Part shown: positions 35,131 through 46,182 of the stretch, one piece after another
How positions within the stretch are numbered: position 1 is the first letter of the stretch
Layout: each line of letters starts with the position of its first letter
NCBI GenBank assembly: GCA_036172665.1
Contig: CM069876.1
Location: 1,426,001 to 1,490,000 of the forward strand
DNA from: Prosopocoilus inquinatus
Lineage: Eukaryota; Arthropoda; Insecta; Coleoptera; Lucanidae
Reading direction: 5' to 3'
Length of the DNA: 64,000 nt
The notes under the pieces: generated by a model
Databases searched by the model: none
Told to the model about the DNA's origin: nothing
The model's input: the letters and a program-made list of their open reading frames with translations, nothing else
Position numbers and translations under genes: made by a program

Positions 35131-35191
35131 TTGGCATATATAGACACAAAGTGGACGCGCCTTTGGGTTAGCACCGACAGGAACTAAACTA

Positions 35192-36630
35192 TTCAAAATA
35201 ATTAAGGGGTCAAACTTTCTTGCGCTGGTTAAGCTATAACGAAATGCGTAAAAATCTTGAACGGCTAGTCAATTATTGCCTGAACCATCTCTGTTACTCA
35301 GAAAAATTTCAGCTGTCGTAGAACCTCTTTATTATGAGAGAGAGATAATTGAAGTGACATTGGTAAAAATAATTGTGGTATTCGCTAAGATTCAATTTGC
35401 AATTTCATTTCTTTAATCTGACATAACACTTCTATTGCCATACAACTCAATGTTGTAGCTCAACAAGGTGTATGAAGCCATTTGACATCAACAGAAGTCA
35501 GTGGGGCTGTTACACTTCTGTAAGAAACCAGAATACAGCGATATGTTGCTAAACAAGACGGTCTGCAATATGGTAACTTTGAAAGTGACACCAGAATATC
35601 GGAAATGTTATTCATTCTCTTTGGCAAGTTCATCAGAGTGCAATCACACTCTTAGACAATCGATTTTCACGTTTGCACGCTCTTCGGAAGCGTACCAGCA
35701 CATCGCGTACTTCACAAAATGATCTTTTTTGGGCTACAATTCGACAAATTTCCGATCAAACAGTGAGAACTCGATCTCGAGGACCAGTCATCTAACCAGA
35801 ATAATGCGTTTAACCAGAAATTAATGAAAAGCGTGAAAGCAATTCAATAAAGAACACCACACTTAGCAGATACGCCATTGGAGAAATGTTTTGTTTACTG
35901 CCAAGTCTAGGTTTGCAGCATGTTCAAATTATGGACGAGTTCGAGTATGGCGACGACTAGGGGAATCCAATAGAACTAAAGAATGAGTCCCGTTTGGTGG
36001 GGTTTCTGTAATGATCTGGGACGGTATTTCGTTCGATAATAAACTGATATTGTTGTCATAAGAAAGGGAGCTTTAACTAGACGGTGTTACATTGATGAGG
36101 TCCTCCAGGTCCTAGTACAACCTCTTTCACATGCTGCAGTTGAGAATTTTATTTTAATGCAAGACAGTGCCCGGCCACACATAGCGAGAATCATTATTGA
36201 GTATCTGCAAGAGCGAAATATCGCCACTTTGCCTTGGCCAGCATGCAATCTTGACGTTAATGCCTTTGAACATCTTTGGAACGAGCTTCATAGATGAGTC
36301 TGAAATCGGTAAAACGCACCTCTTACACTCCGGGAGCTAGAAATTGCTCTTTTGGAAGAATAGGAGCAAATTCCACAAGACACCATCCGAAGATTAACAC
36401 GAAATATGTCAAGACGCTGTGCAGTTTTTCAATTTTTCATGACATTTTTTCTGTTTCTTTTTGGCGTTTTGCGTTAATTTTCAATTATTTTTACACAGTG
36501 TTGATGTATGAATTGCAAACTGTAAACTAATGTTAATAAAAACTGTGGGTTTTGAAATTACTAGTTTTTATAAAGTCCAATTTCCGATATATACAGTCGT
36601 TTAAAAACTTGACCCCTTAATTATTTGGAG
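35192..36630 (+). mobile_element. Bari-like Tc1 transposon with TIRs at TA
   Basis: The left end TTCAAAATAATTAAGGGGTC and the inverted right end CTCCAAATAATTAAGGGGTC are each next to TA. The length of 1439 bp is usual for Tc1 elements. The coding part is on the plus strand and decayed. Confidence 0.8.
35680..36430 (+). pseudogene. Bari/Tc1 transposase, heavily mutated
   Basis: Readable blocks in order are RTSTSRTSQNDLFWATIRQI (HTH linker), then RVRVWRRLGE-like sequence near 35940. ALTRRCYIDEVLQVLVQPLS follows, then FILMQDSARPHIARIIIEYL with the second catalytic D. TLPWPACNLDVNAFEHLWNE corresponds to the usual SPDLNPIEH, with the final E kept. The first D region near 35850 is obscured. Stops and frameshifts split the gene into at least four parts. 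The IDEVLQ...VQP block and the MQDSARPH form favour the Bari branch of Tc1. Confidence 0.8.
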
Positions 36631-36639
36631 TAGTTTATT

Positions 36640-37180
36640 AAAAGTGATTGAGGTTTTTGATGATGAATGCAGGCGATTTGCATTGCCCGAGACCTTATAA
36701 GTCGTTAAATGAATGTATATATAATATAAAATAAATATACTTACAAGATTCCATAAAAATAATTTTACAATAATGATTACAGTTTGAATAACCTTAAGTA
36801 AAACCTCAGGTCATCCGCTCCTTGGTAATCAATCACACTTTTGTCGAAATAATATAAGTATGTTCTTGTGTTTCTTCTTCTTTCTTTGCCTTCTTGTTTA
36901 TCTTTGTACTTGTGTGAGGTAATGTCAACATTTGTGTGTTGTATTCCATAACTGCCCTAGGATGAATCATATCAAATTACATTTGCACAACATTTCTTAA
37001 AATCTTCTAATGCTCATCAGTGACCGGATACTGTTGTGTGCCTTTTCTTGCATAGAAATTAAAGTGTTTTCTTATTTATGCTATCAACTTTTTTATAACG
37101 TGATGTATCCTGTCTTACTACATTCTTTATTATTAACTATTATCCGAATCTTATGTTTTAGTATACGTGTATACAATACA
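36640..37180. other. Non-coding stretch, nothing recognised
   Basis: About 540 bp between two transposons. No coding motif or inverted ends seen. Confidence 0.4.
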
Positions 37181-37186
37181 GGCTGT

Positions 37187-38510
37187 CCATTTTTCGAGCC
37201 CAAGCATGGGGATCTCACTTATCTTAAGAGATACGAGGTCGGTTAAATTAGGCCAAAGTTGTGTATTTTCATGCTAATTAACAATCTGAAGAGCAATTTA
37301 AATTATTCCTGTTCATTTTGAAAATATTGATAAAAAACTAAATTTTTTCATTTTCGTCTTTATTTTTTAAATCGAAAACCAATAAAGCTAGACATCTATA
37401 ACTTACAGATTATTAAGGCACTTTTTTACGTAGCATCTAAATCTGTCATTACATTTACCCGAGCTGTCAAAATTACAGAGATACGACTGTCAGCTTTTTT
37501 TTTTCTTATGGGCGCCATATTGGATTTTCATATTTTTAAATAAATATTTTTTCTCCGATTCTAGCAATGTATCACACATTACGGTTGATTCGACTTTTTG
37601 ACCAAAATTTATTCATACGTACGTATGGTAGGTACGTATTCATTGTACCTACCCATCAGAAAATAGTTTGTGGGAGATAAATCTGGTCCTCTGCTGGCCA
37701 GCCGATGTCTCCATTATTTCTTTTTAGGAAACATTTTAGTTAAACAATCAGCAAATCAGGTGTCATGAGAGAGCAAGCCATCTTGTTGAAATTAACTGTT
37801 CATTAATGTATTTCATTAGAAACGTTTTTGTACGAAACTTTAGGTATCTGCTTTTAGACAATGAAGATTTTTATGTTCGCTGTGTTGCTTGAACAGCTAT
37901 TCATCATTGGTGACTTTGTATTGGGCTCATCGATATCAGATCATATCACAATTTGAAGGAAATTTGTATTTCCTTCTAACTGGCTTCTTATAAATGTACA
38001 AAATTTTATTCGTCATTCATTATCGCCGGGCATTTTTTTTTCTTCATTCTTCATACCACTTAATGTGGTATTGGCCTTATGAATTACACGAAAATTTTTA
38101 TTACTTTTTAATATAGGAAAAAAATATTCAATGTAATCCCCATCCACCTCTTTTCTACCCTGTACCTAAATTCCGTATACATGTTTATTAACGTTTCAAT
38201 TTCTATTTCTCTAGTTACCGTTGGTAGTTTTTCATTTAAAATTTCTGAATTTGTACCATGACCAATGTATTGGCCTAAAATGTCCGACCCATCTTCCAGG
38301 CAAATGGTCATCAAGCTACCCTTTAATTAAATTTATGGAATGTGCAGGACATCCATTCTGTTGAAAATAAATGTTTTCCAAACTCACATCCGCTAGAGAG
38401 GGCAAAGCAACATTTTCTAACATTTGCAAATAACTGAATTGATTCAAATTTTCTGCCAGAAAAATAAGGGCTAATAATTTTGTCATTTCCCATAACTTTA
38501 ACTGAAGGTA
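37187..38510 (-). mobile_element. Probable Tc/mariner-like element with CAGGCTGTCC end
   Basis: A terminus-like CAGGCTGTCCATTTTTCGAG starts at about 37189, next to TA. Transposase remains lie on the minus strand at 38100-38510, so this would be the 3' end. The other terminus was not found. Joining the two parts into one element is an inference. Confidence 0.4.
38100..38510 (-). pseudogene. DDE transposase C-terminal fragment with deleted catalytic segment
   Basis: The minus strand reads VMGNDKIISPYFF, LENVALPSLAD, then IYFQQNGCPAHSINLIKG and LDDHLPGRWVGHFRPIHWS. The pattern FQQDGAPPH...FPGRWIGR.GPI.WP is a frequent insect Tc/mariner-like transposase, here with N in place of the catalytic D. 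The following PDLTPLDFFLWG segment with the last acidic residue is absent. The ending MYTEFRYRVEKR, then GDYIEYFF after a frameshift, is the usual C-terminus. Inactive. Confidence 0.6.
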
Positions 38511-38519
38511 TTAATTATC

Positions 38520-39920
38520 AACAAGTGCTTAAGGAATAAGTTTCATTAATTATTTTGACAGATCCGGGTAATGCGATAATTCTGAATGTAATTTGAACTT
38601 AGATAAATTTTTGAGGGTAAGTAAACATGTTTTCGGTATTTAAAGCCATAAACGAGGCAGTTCGTGAACTTTTCTATCACTTTTGTAGGTTTTAACGCAA
38701 GCAAAAGTTTTTATAAAGAATAACTTTTTTTTCTAAAACGTAAAATAAAAAAATTCTGCAGAAAATCCGTGGACACAGTGTATGATAAGCCAATAATGCA
38801 TTTGAAAAACAACATTCAAATTAAACTTTTCCTAGTTATGAATGATTTAATGACGTATGAACAATGAGCATTATGAAGGAATTTTATTTGATAATTATGT
38901 AATAACTCGTTCAGTTAAGTCGTTAGCAATTAAGAAAGTTTTATGTGGGAAATATCAGATGTAAATACTTTAAACAAACGAATTCTGTAACTTAATTTTC
39001 GAACTTAAACGCGCAATGGATTCGAGAAAAATATCACATTTTTATTATTAATGTATCCAGTCGCAGGGAAATCCAAACTTCTTGAAATTTAATTTAATTT
39101 CAATTTTGTATTCCAATTCAATGCGAGTAACAAAAGAATTTAAAACTAGCTAGAAAGAGAGACTCACCCAAACACAATTACAGCCTTATGCATAATTCTG
39201 CGATTTTATTATAGCTAGACATAAAATCTATAAAATATTACAGAATAGCTGCCGAGCCTAACAAAAAATTACGAAGTTTAATATTAAATAATTAATTTTA
39301 ATACTGTGCGCAGGGGTTATAAATTTGTAAATGCCGTAAATATTTAATGTTGCAAGGCATTGCCGGAGTCGCGGGCCCAGGAATTTCACGTTCCCTTCAT
39401 AAGTAATAACGCTTCACATGCAATAATCATTTAGTTGCGAAGTAATTTGCACTCTGTTCACGCTGTAGGTAAACAGCTTTATAACAACAAACACATGTTA
39501 TATGCATGTGTATGTATATTAGACTTACTCTATATAATTATTCAGCCCTTTGCTAACCAACTGCGCCGGTAGATTGTTTCGATACTGCCACGCATATCCG
39601 CGTCTCTCTGACAAACACAATAAAACATTCTATAAATACTAAATTAAACCCACTTTAATTTATTATAAGATATTTGTCAACTCGATCATTTCATTTGTTT
39701 CGTTTTTACGATAACATTTACACATTAACTTTGAACAATGTATTCCGTTTTGAACAGATAAGAGAAGTAGTATCTTTTTTTTTCTTTATAGAACCAAAGA
39801 AACAAAACGCTACTAATTTAGTTTAACATACACCTTTAAAATTCAATTGAATCATTCGTTTTAAAAGCTGAAGCAAATTTGACATCAATAGTTTAATCAA
39901 ATCGTAAATCAATCAAATCC
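38520..39920. other. Non-coding stretch, nothing recognised
   Basis: About 1.4 kb of AT-rich DNA without coding or repeat signals that I can name. Confidence 0.4.
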
Positions 39921-39940
39921 AAATTAGTTAATTAATTTAA

Positions 39941-40144
39941 TTGAAGTTTGTTCTTGTCCGATGAAAATTGTAAGTACAAAGTTTTTTTTTAATCTCGAAC
40001 CAGACAGAAGTGTGAAGAGAAAGAAAAAGAAAGAAAGAAAAAGTAACTTTTTTTCACTCCTGACGAAGCTATAAATCTATAGCGAAACGTTGAGTGTTTT
40101 CTCTTCATACTTCTGTCCGGTTCGAGATTAAAAAAACTTTGTAC
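39941..40144 (+). mobile_element. Head-to-head Penelope family 1 terminal copy with 13-bp target duplication
   Basis: 39941-40015 is the inverted form of the family 1 terminus (TTGAAGTTTGTTCTTGTCCG...), and 40050-40144 is the direct form with the hammerhead-like core. A GA-rich spacer lies between them. TTAATTAATTTAA occurs on both sides (39928-39940, 40145-40157), consistent with a target duplication, although it is low-complexity. No coding sequence is left. Confidence 0.75.
40054..40095 (+). ncRNA. Hammerhead-like motif, Penelope family 1
   Basis: Same core as at 1256: CTGACGA, helix GCTATA/TATAGC, GAAAC, with outer arms CACTC and GAGTG able to pair. Cleavage activity is not proven. Confidence 0.6.
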
Positions 40145-40149
40145 TTAAT

Positions 40150-40860
40150 TAATTTAAGTTTTAATCAAGTTAAAGAAAGTGGATCAATTAAAAAGAAATT
40201 CAAAAATCATGTTCTAGAAGGGGAAATAATGTGAGTATATGAGGAAGAATGTCTGTGTTTGCACACCATAAAGTAATGAAGGTACGAAATATAGCTTTTT
40301 TAAAACAAAGTCTAACTTAACGACAGAAAATTAATACACTATTGGATTAGTGTGATATATGAAGAAACCATTAGAATTAACAAGTACTAAAAAAGTAAAT
40401 AAATTTGGGGAATACAGGATTTTCTATTTTGGTTCTTTTTGATTCGCGGTTTCTATTTGTTGGTTTTTGTTTTGTTATTTTTAATATGCAGTGTAAGATT
40501 CACAATTATCTGAGACGATTCACAACAATAAAGTTTTAATGATCTTAAATTGTACACCTCAATAATCGTACTGTTTTCAACTCAGGGCTGAGTTTTTGAA
40601 CTCTACCTTCGTGTACATCTTGGGTTTGCAATCGTGTTTTTCTCACTCACGATCGTTAACTTTTATTGCGTCTCGCTTAACTGATTGCAGGTAACTTAAA
40701 AACTTTGCATTATAAATAGTATGTTTAAATGTTTATTAGGATGCTTAAGTATTTGTATAATATCTTGTTTAATAAAAAATTAAAATTAACTTTTATTATA
40801 TATTATATAACACCGTATATCTATAGTCTGACCAAGTTAGAGTGGCGGTTCAAGCGGCAC
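40150..40860. other. Non-coding stretch, nothing recognised
   Basis: About 700 bp between the Penelope copy and the repeat at 40870. No coding or repeat structure seen. Confidence 0.35.
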
Positions 40861-40869
40861 GAGCGTTTT

Positions 40870-42130
40870 GTTGTGTACACCGGTGTTTAAAAGTTTCGAA
40901 ACGAAAAGCAATAAAACTGTTCGGATATTTTGAACCTTAAGAAAGGAGGGTACTTTTTCCGCACCCTGATAAGAAGGTCGTTAATCCTTTTAAACTACCG
41001 TGGCCGGTAGATGTTTATGATGCGTTAAATTTCGTTGGAACGCAAGTATTTAGTTTCATTTATCATTTATCAAAAATGTAACCACAATTTTATTTTACCT
41101 AAATTAGAATATTTTATTTTCTTACATAACAGATCTTTATATATCCAAAGAAATATATGAATTTTAAATTAGTTTAAAGGATCGATGATGTAAATTAATT
41201 GGAAAAATTATAATTATACGCAATGTCTGATTTGTTCTTTAATTTTTTATTTCACAAAAGTTTTATTACTTTATAGAAATTTTTATTCTAAAATTTTAAT
41301 TACGAGAAAAGAGTAAGAGTAAGAGATTTTTGGTAAATATGAAATATACAAAAATGAGCTGAGCGAGATATATAGGGTAATTTTTATAGGTTCCAATGTT
41401 TTATATTAGGAGCTGAGAAAAATCTTATATAAAAAAATTCTAGGTTTTTTTACATATTATCTTCTAGAGTTACCACAAAAAAACCGCACTGCAAAATATA
41501 TTTAAAAAAACTGTACAATTTTATATAAAAAAGACGCGTAATACCAAAATTACTATGGCAAGAAATAAATTAATGTTGATCATTGGAAACAATTAAAATA
41601 ACTGTATGGAGAATCATTATTGAGGATGAGGATGTCAGAGAAACTATTGTTTACCTACAGCATGCGATTATGATTAGGGCATTCGAGGTAATTTACGAAT
41701 TCTGAAAATTCATAACATGCATGCTCTTTATTATTTTAGCCTTCTTGGAATTGAAATAAAACAGTTTTCGCAAGTTTGCATTAATTCAGAAGTTAAAAGT
41801 AAATTATTCAAACTTATAACCTTTAATTTGTCAAAATATGCGAATGATGGGACATTTATTCTTGATCATTTAATTTAATTCAGAAAAAATATTATACAAA
41901 ATCAATTAATACTATTTAATTTTTTTCGTATTCTAATAATATAAAATGCGCTTTCCGTATAAGGAAGTTCTAGTCAACAAAGCTATTAATTAGTAAGCAA
42001 ATAATATGTATATCGCATTAAACTATAAAATCTAAACTATAAATTTAAGCACCGGTGTACACTGCGAGATAAAACTTTAACGCGCCAAATTTAAATCATG
42101 ATAACTTCTCGGAGTATTTTGAACCAAAGG
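40870..42130. repeat. Repeat pair GTGTACACCGGTG at both ends of a 1.2-kb segment
   Basis: GTGTACACCGGTGTTTAAA (about 40876-40894) recurs inverted at about 42045-42063. In addition, the roughly 60 bp after each copy are similar in direct orientation, ending in TTCGGATATTTTGAACC (40920-40936) and CTCGGAGTATTTTGAACC (about 42107-42124). The segment may be a transposon related to the DDE gene downstream. No coding sequence lies inside. Confidence 0.4.
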
Positions 42131-42604
42131 TAATTTAGAAATTTCGTAAGCTTATAAAACGTTAATTTATAAATTGAATCATTGTAAATAAGACTCAAAG
42201 TAATATTCAGAAAAAGCAACCAATAATTCATATATACTTTTGTTTCAATTTATATTTTCTCTAATGAACTTTTATCTTAAATCTGATCGAATGTTCAGCT
42301 CACGTAATTCATTATAATTGGAGAAACACAAAAAGTAATAAAGTTTAACACAACTTGTATCAAAAACTTGCATAGAAATTTTTTTATTTTAAGTCATACG
42401 TGCAAAATTAATGTGGTTTAGAGGCTTATTTTATTCATCTCATTTATTCATTATTACAAAGCTCAGAACTACAAATATTTCTACATACATTTATTATAAA
42501 GTCTCATTATCTCAACATCACATATATTTTATTCATTATCTGATTCCAACCGATCTGTTTCAGAATCCGAATCATTTAACTGAATAATGAACTCTATATG
42601 CTAT

Positions 42605-43905
42605 TCATTTAATTTATCTCTTTCAATGTACTCCTTCTCAATTTTCTTGACATGTTTACATTCTTATCGCCATAAATCATTTGTGATTTCAGTAAATGAT
42701 TGTCTAATTATTGCCTCGAGATTACAACTTGCATCAATGTTACCTGAAGCTACCTTTCTTTTCACCATGCTCCAAATCATTTCTATTGGGTTAAGATCAT
42801 AATGAAAGGGAGGTAATCTCAAAATCGTGTGTCCAAATTCTGCTGCATAACTATCAATTTTATATTGTGGTTGTCGTTTATTGCGTTTCACGATTTCAAG
42901 TAATTCACATTTTAACATTTCTGTATGATATTGAATGTTTTGACTCATTAGCCATGATATAATGTCAGCCTTCTTGGATGCAGTTGTGGGCATCTTATTA
43001 ATTTGAACACTATAATATGGTGCATTGTCCATAATTATAATTGAATTTTCTGGTATGTTTGGCATCAGCTGAGTTTTAAACCATTTTGAAAAATTGTCAC
43101 AATTTATTTCATCATGGGAATCACCACTCTTTGTTTTGGATTTAAATAAAAGCAAGGCTCCTGTAATAAACCCCATATCACCACCAGCATGACACACAAT
43201 CCAACGTTGTCCAGCTCCATCTTTTTTCAAGACACCCTTTTCTGTTGTACTCGTACTCTACCAACATTTGAATACAGTATAATTCTTATGCACGTAGCTC
43301 TCATCGAGATATATTACAGGTCTCTTATTTTCAGCAAGACTATCGTTGTAGATGAAAAACCGTAAAGATCGTGCTCTCCATGCAACAACATCATACCTCT
43401 CCATCAAATATTTTCTGTTTGATTGACACTTTTTATATTTATAGCCCAAATCAAGAAGAATGATTTTGCGTAACGTCTCTTTCCCACTTTGAAATTTAAT
43501 TTCATTTTTCATCGCTGCATGTAAAGTACTTAAAGTTGGTACGCTTTTTGCAACTGTATACATTGATGAAATCTTCTTTCGTAGAAGACACCTAAATATT
43601 AGATACATTAAATAGTAAAGGCGTAACATACTTGTCTGCATCATCCAATACTATTTTGCGGGATTTCTTTTCTCTTTCTGGCTCCGTAAAAGCAGAAGAT
43701 GAAGGTTGAGGTTCAACAGACTTGAACAGTCGACTTTTAATTCTCTCGATCGTTCGTTCAGATTTGCCCGTCGTGGCAGCAACTCTTTTTATGACCTGCT
43801 CTACAGGAAAGGCGTAAAACCCTGTTTGATTTCGGTCTCACACAATTCAATGATGGTCTCCAAAATGGCCAATTCGTTATCTTTAGAAGATTTCCGTTTC
43901 GCCAT
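42605..43905 (-). pseudogene. DDE transposase with wide D-to-E spacing, nearly intact
   Basis: The ATG at 43905 gives MAKRKSSKDNELAILETIIE. A frameshift near 43810 leads into KRVAATTGKSERTIERIK, a helix-turn-helix. A 40-bp GT-AG intron (43592-43631) joins DDADK to CLLRKKISSMYTV. The catalytic domain has VIYLDESYVHKNYTVFKCW (first D), one in-frame TAG at 43255-43257, WIVCHAGGDMGFITGALLLF, SIIIMDNAPYYSV (second D) and LPPFHYDLNPIEMIWSMVK (E). I count 81 residues between the second D and E, against 34-41 in usual Tc1/mariner. A stop at 42664 precedes the conserved tail HVKKIEKEYIERDKLNE. The family is widespread in animals as an unnamed DDE endonuclease. TIRs were not resolved. Confidence 0.8.
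43592..43631 (-). other. Putative 40-bp intron in the DDE transposase gene
   Basis: On the minus strand the segment starts GTATGT and ends ATTTAG. Unspliced, it contains a stop in the coding frame. Removing it joins GACAA to GTGTCTTC and gives an uninterrupted DDADKCLLRKKIS. Forty bases is at the low limit for insect introns. Confidence 0.55.
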
Positions 43906-44187
43906 ATCGAAGATACTAGATAAAATATTTGATAAATAAGCACATGATACACAATAGAGGTTATAAATAAAACTGTTTACCTTTAAAATCAGATTCACCA
44001 AACCGTAGTATTGAAAAAAACCGTTGAAATACTCAAAAGTACTAAAAAGGAATAAAACGCAAAGAGAATATCGCAGGAAATATCTATAAATCAAATTCGA
44101 AATAAAAAAAATGGCTGGGTTTGTACACAACTGTCAAACGTTCAAAGCGAGGGTGAGAAGATTGCGGGGCATGGAATAGGTAATTTA

Positions 44188-44332
44188 TGGCCGGTTGCAC
44201 CAAACACTTAAGTCGAACTTAAATTTAAGTACTGCTTATATGTGACATTTGAGGTTACACAACTTTCTGTAAATCACATTCTAAGCGGTGCTTAAATTTA
44301 AGCTCGACTTAAGTGTTTGGTGCAACCGGCCA
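44188..44332. mobile_element. 145-bp MITE, GGCCGGTTGCACC family, TTA target
   Basis: The ends TGGCCGGTTGCACCAAACAC are an exact inverted pair, and similarity goes on through CTTAA.TCGA.CTTAAATTTAAG, so the whole element is nearly a hairpin. TTA flanks both sides (44185-44187, 44333-44335). A 3-bp TWA duplication with GG-rich ends fits PIF/Harbinger. Confidence 0.85.
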
Positions 44333-44339
44333 TTAGTTC

Positions 44340-45400
44340 GCATATTTTCCGTCCGCCAAATTTACTTGGTTGGACTTTAGGAATATATTCTCGGATTATT
44401 GTGGGAAATGAAAAGGAACGACTAAATTGAAGGAAATGACAAAAAGTTACGGTTTTTATTTTATTTTTTAATAATGTTCTCTCTGACAAAGTAAAAAAAA
44501 AACTTTTCTATTCAAAAATTTCTACAAATTGCTAATAGAAAAAATACACAAACTGTTTCAAATTACGTTAAAGTATTAGATCATTTCTAATGCGTTATTT
44601 AACCATTGTAATATATATTTTATTGTGAGATAAAAATACTAGAATTTGGAAAATGATTAGTAGGAGTATTTTATTTGATATCAGATCAGTAAGTTGATAA
44701 AAAATTAGTAGCTACATTAAAGGCAGTTAAATTTCTTTTAATTTAATTATTTATACAGTATGCAATAAAAATACAAGTATTTAGAATATTAATTATTGAT
44801 TAATTTACTTCAACCTCTGATTAATCGTTAACTGTTTATTCCCGTGACTACAATCATTTCCATAGAAATAAACCAAAGATTAATCAATGACTCAAGTACA
44901 GGATTCTAATTTGACTTTTCGGTAATATTAGCTTAAAGGCAAAAAAGTATTAAATATGTTACAGCTATAAATGTGCATATAAATTTTAAAAAAAGTAAAT
45001 TAGGTATAAGCATTCTGAAGTACGAATATGATATACTTTTGAACCGTTCTTATGATATAAAAATTCTGAATAATTAACTAACTGCATTACTAAATCGTTA
45101 AAAGAAGAATAAAACATCGCAGTTAAAACTAAACACCGGCTTTAAAAACGAACAATATAATTGTTGACACCGGGTGGGATTTTGTGGAAGCTTTCGTGAT
45201 TAAAGGATTTCCAGCTTACCAGAAACCCTTGGGAGGAGACCGGATGACGGTATTTCTTTGTCGAACTGAAACAGTACAGCAACTGCCCCACTCACCTACA
45301 TTCTTAATTCCGAAATTTTTAATTATCGCAACCCAATCACTTGTAAATAATCAATTAATTCTGTTTATCTACTAGTAGGTACCTGCGAGTTACCAAACTT
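44340..45400. other. Non-coding stretch, nothing recognised
   Basis: About 1 kb of AT-rich DNA ending in the pyrimidine tract of the candidate exon at 45421. No coding motif was seen. Confidence 0.35.
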
Positions 45401-45420
45401 ACATTTTTTTTTTGTTTCAG

Positions 45421-45452
45421 ATTTTTACTACGTGATAAGACCAACGTAACCG
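45421..45452 (+). other. Candidate 32-nt microexon of a host gene
   Basis: A long pyrimidine tract TTTTTTTTTTGTTTCAG ends at 45420. Thirty-two bases later there is a consensus donor CG|GTAAGT (45453-45458). Within the 32 bases one phase is open (FLLRDKTNVT), one meets TGA and one meets TAA at its end. This is the best acceptor/donor pair that I noticed in the window. No neighbouring exon was found, so it could be chance. Confidence 0.3.
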
Positions 45453-45703
45453 GTAAGTTCTTGTAGTAAACTGTAATTATATACTATTTGCACCTGCTGA
45501 ATTATTAAAGTAAATACACATAATTGCTTTAACATGTGTGAAAAAGAAAAGCAAGAACTATAAACGCCCGACGCAATCGTAAAATCGGGAAAAATCGTAA
45601 ATTACCCGCTCGTTATAAAACCCTCATAATAATCATAAGTACTTAAATTTTTTTAATCTTAGGGTATACACTTAAGCGAGAAGTAATTATGTCCCAAATT
45701 AGG

Positions 45704-45810
45704 AAGTACAAAGTTTTTTTAATCTCAAACCGGACAGAAAAATGAAGGGAAACACACTCAACGTTTCGCTATAGATTTATAGCTTCGTCAGGACTCCTGA
45801 CGAACTTCAA
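45704..45810 (-). mobile_element. 107-bp Penelope family 1 terminal insertion with 12-bp target duplication
   Basis: The insert is the inverted form of the terminus at about 1260-1350, from AAGTACAAAG to CTTCGTCAGG. It ends in a short second piece CTCCTGACGAACTTCAA, a foldback of its own end. TCCCAAATTAGG is present on both sides (45692-45703, 45811-45822), exactly repeated, so this is a discrete insertion and not a deletion remnant. Confidence 0.8.
45755..45795 (-). ncRNA. Hammerhead-like motif, Penelope family 1, minus strand
   Basis: The reverse complement reads CCTGACGA, helix GCTATA/TATAGC, GAAACGTTGAGTG. The outer stem on the 5' side is changed to GAGTC, so pairing with GAGTG is weaker than in the other copies. 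Confidence 0.55.
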
Positions 45811-46182
45811 TCCCAAATTAGGGTTTAGTTTCATATAATTAAGCGAGGTGCTCGTGACTGAATCATCGCCAACAAGAAAAGCTTCATGTGTTATTTTGTT
45901 TAATAAACACTAATAATGCTAAAATTTCGGCAGTTTTTATAATTAATAAATTTAGTATGCAATTAAAGGCAAAATAGAATTTAGTTCCTACGAAAATTAT
46001 TTATACGGTTCTGAATAGTTCTGGACCAAATACCTAATTAAAGGGAACAGCTAAATAATGTGACGAGATGCACAATTGCATTAATTCTGGCATTCAAGTA
46101 AATTTAACATATCGTTAAATATTTAGTTTTTTTTTGTAAATATTGAATATATGGAAGAATACATAATGATCTACAGTGCTAT

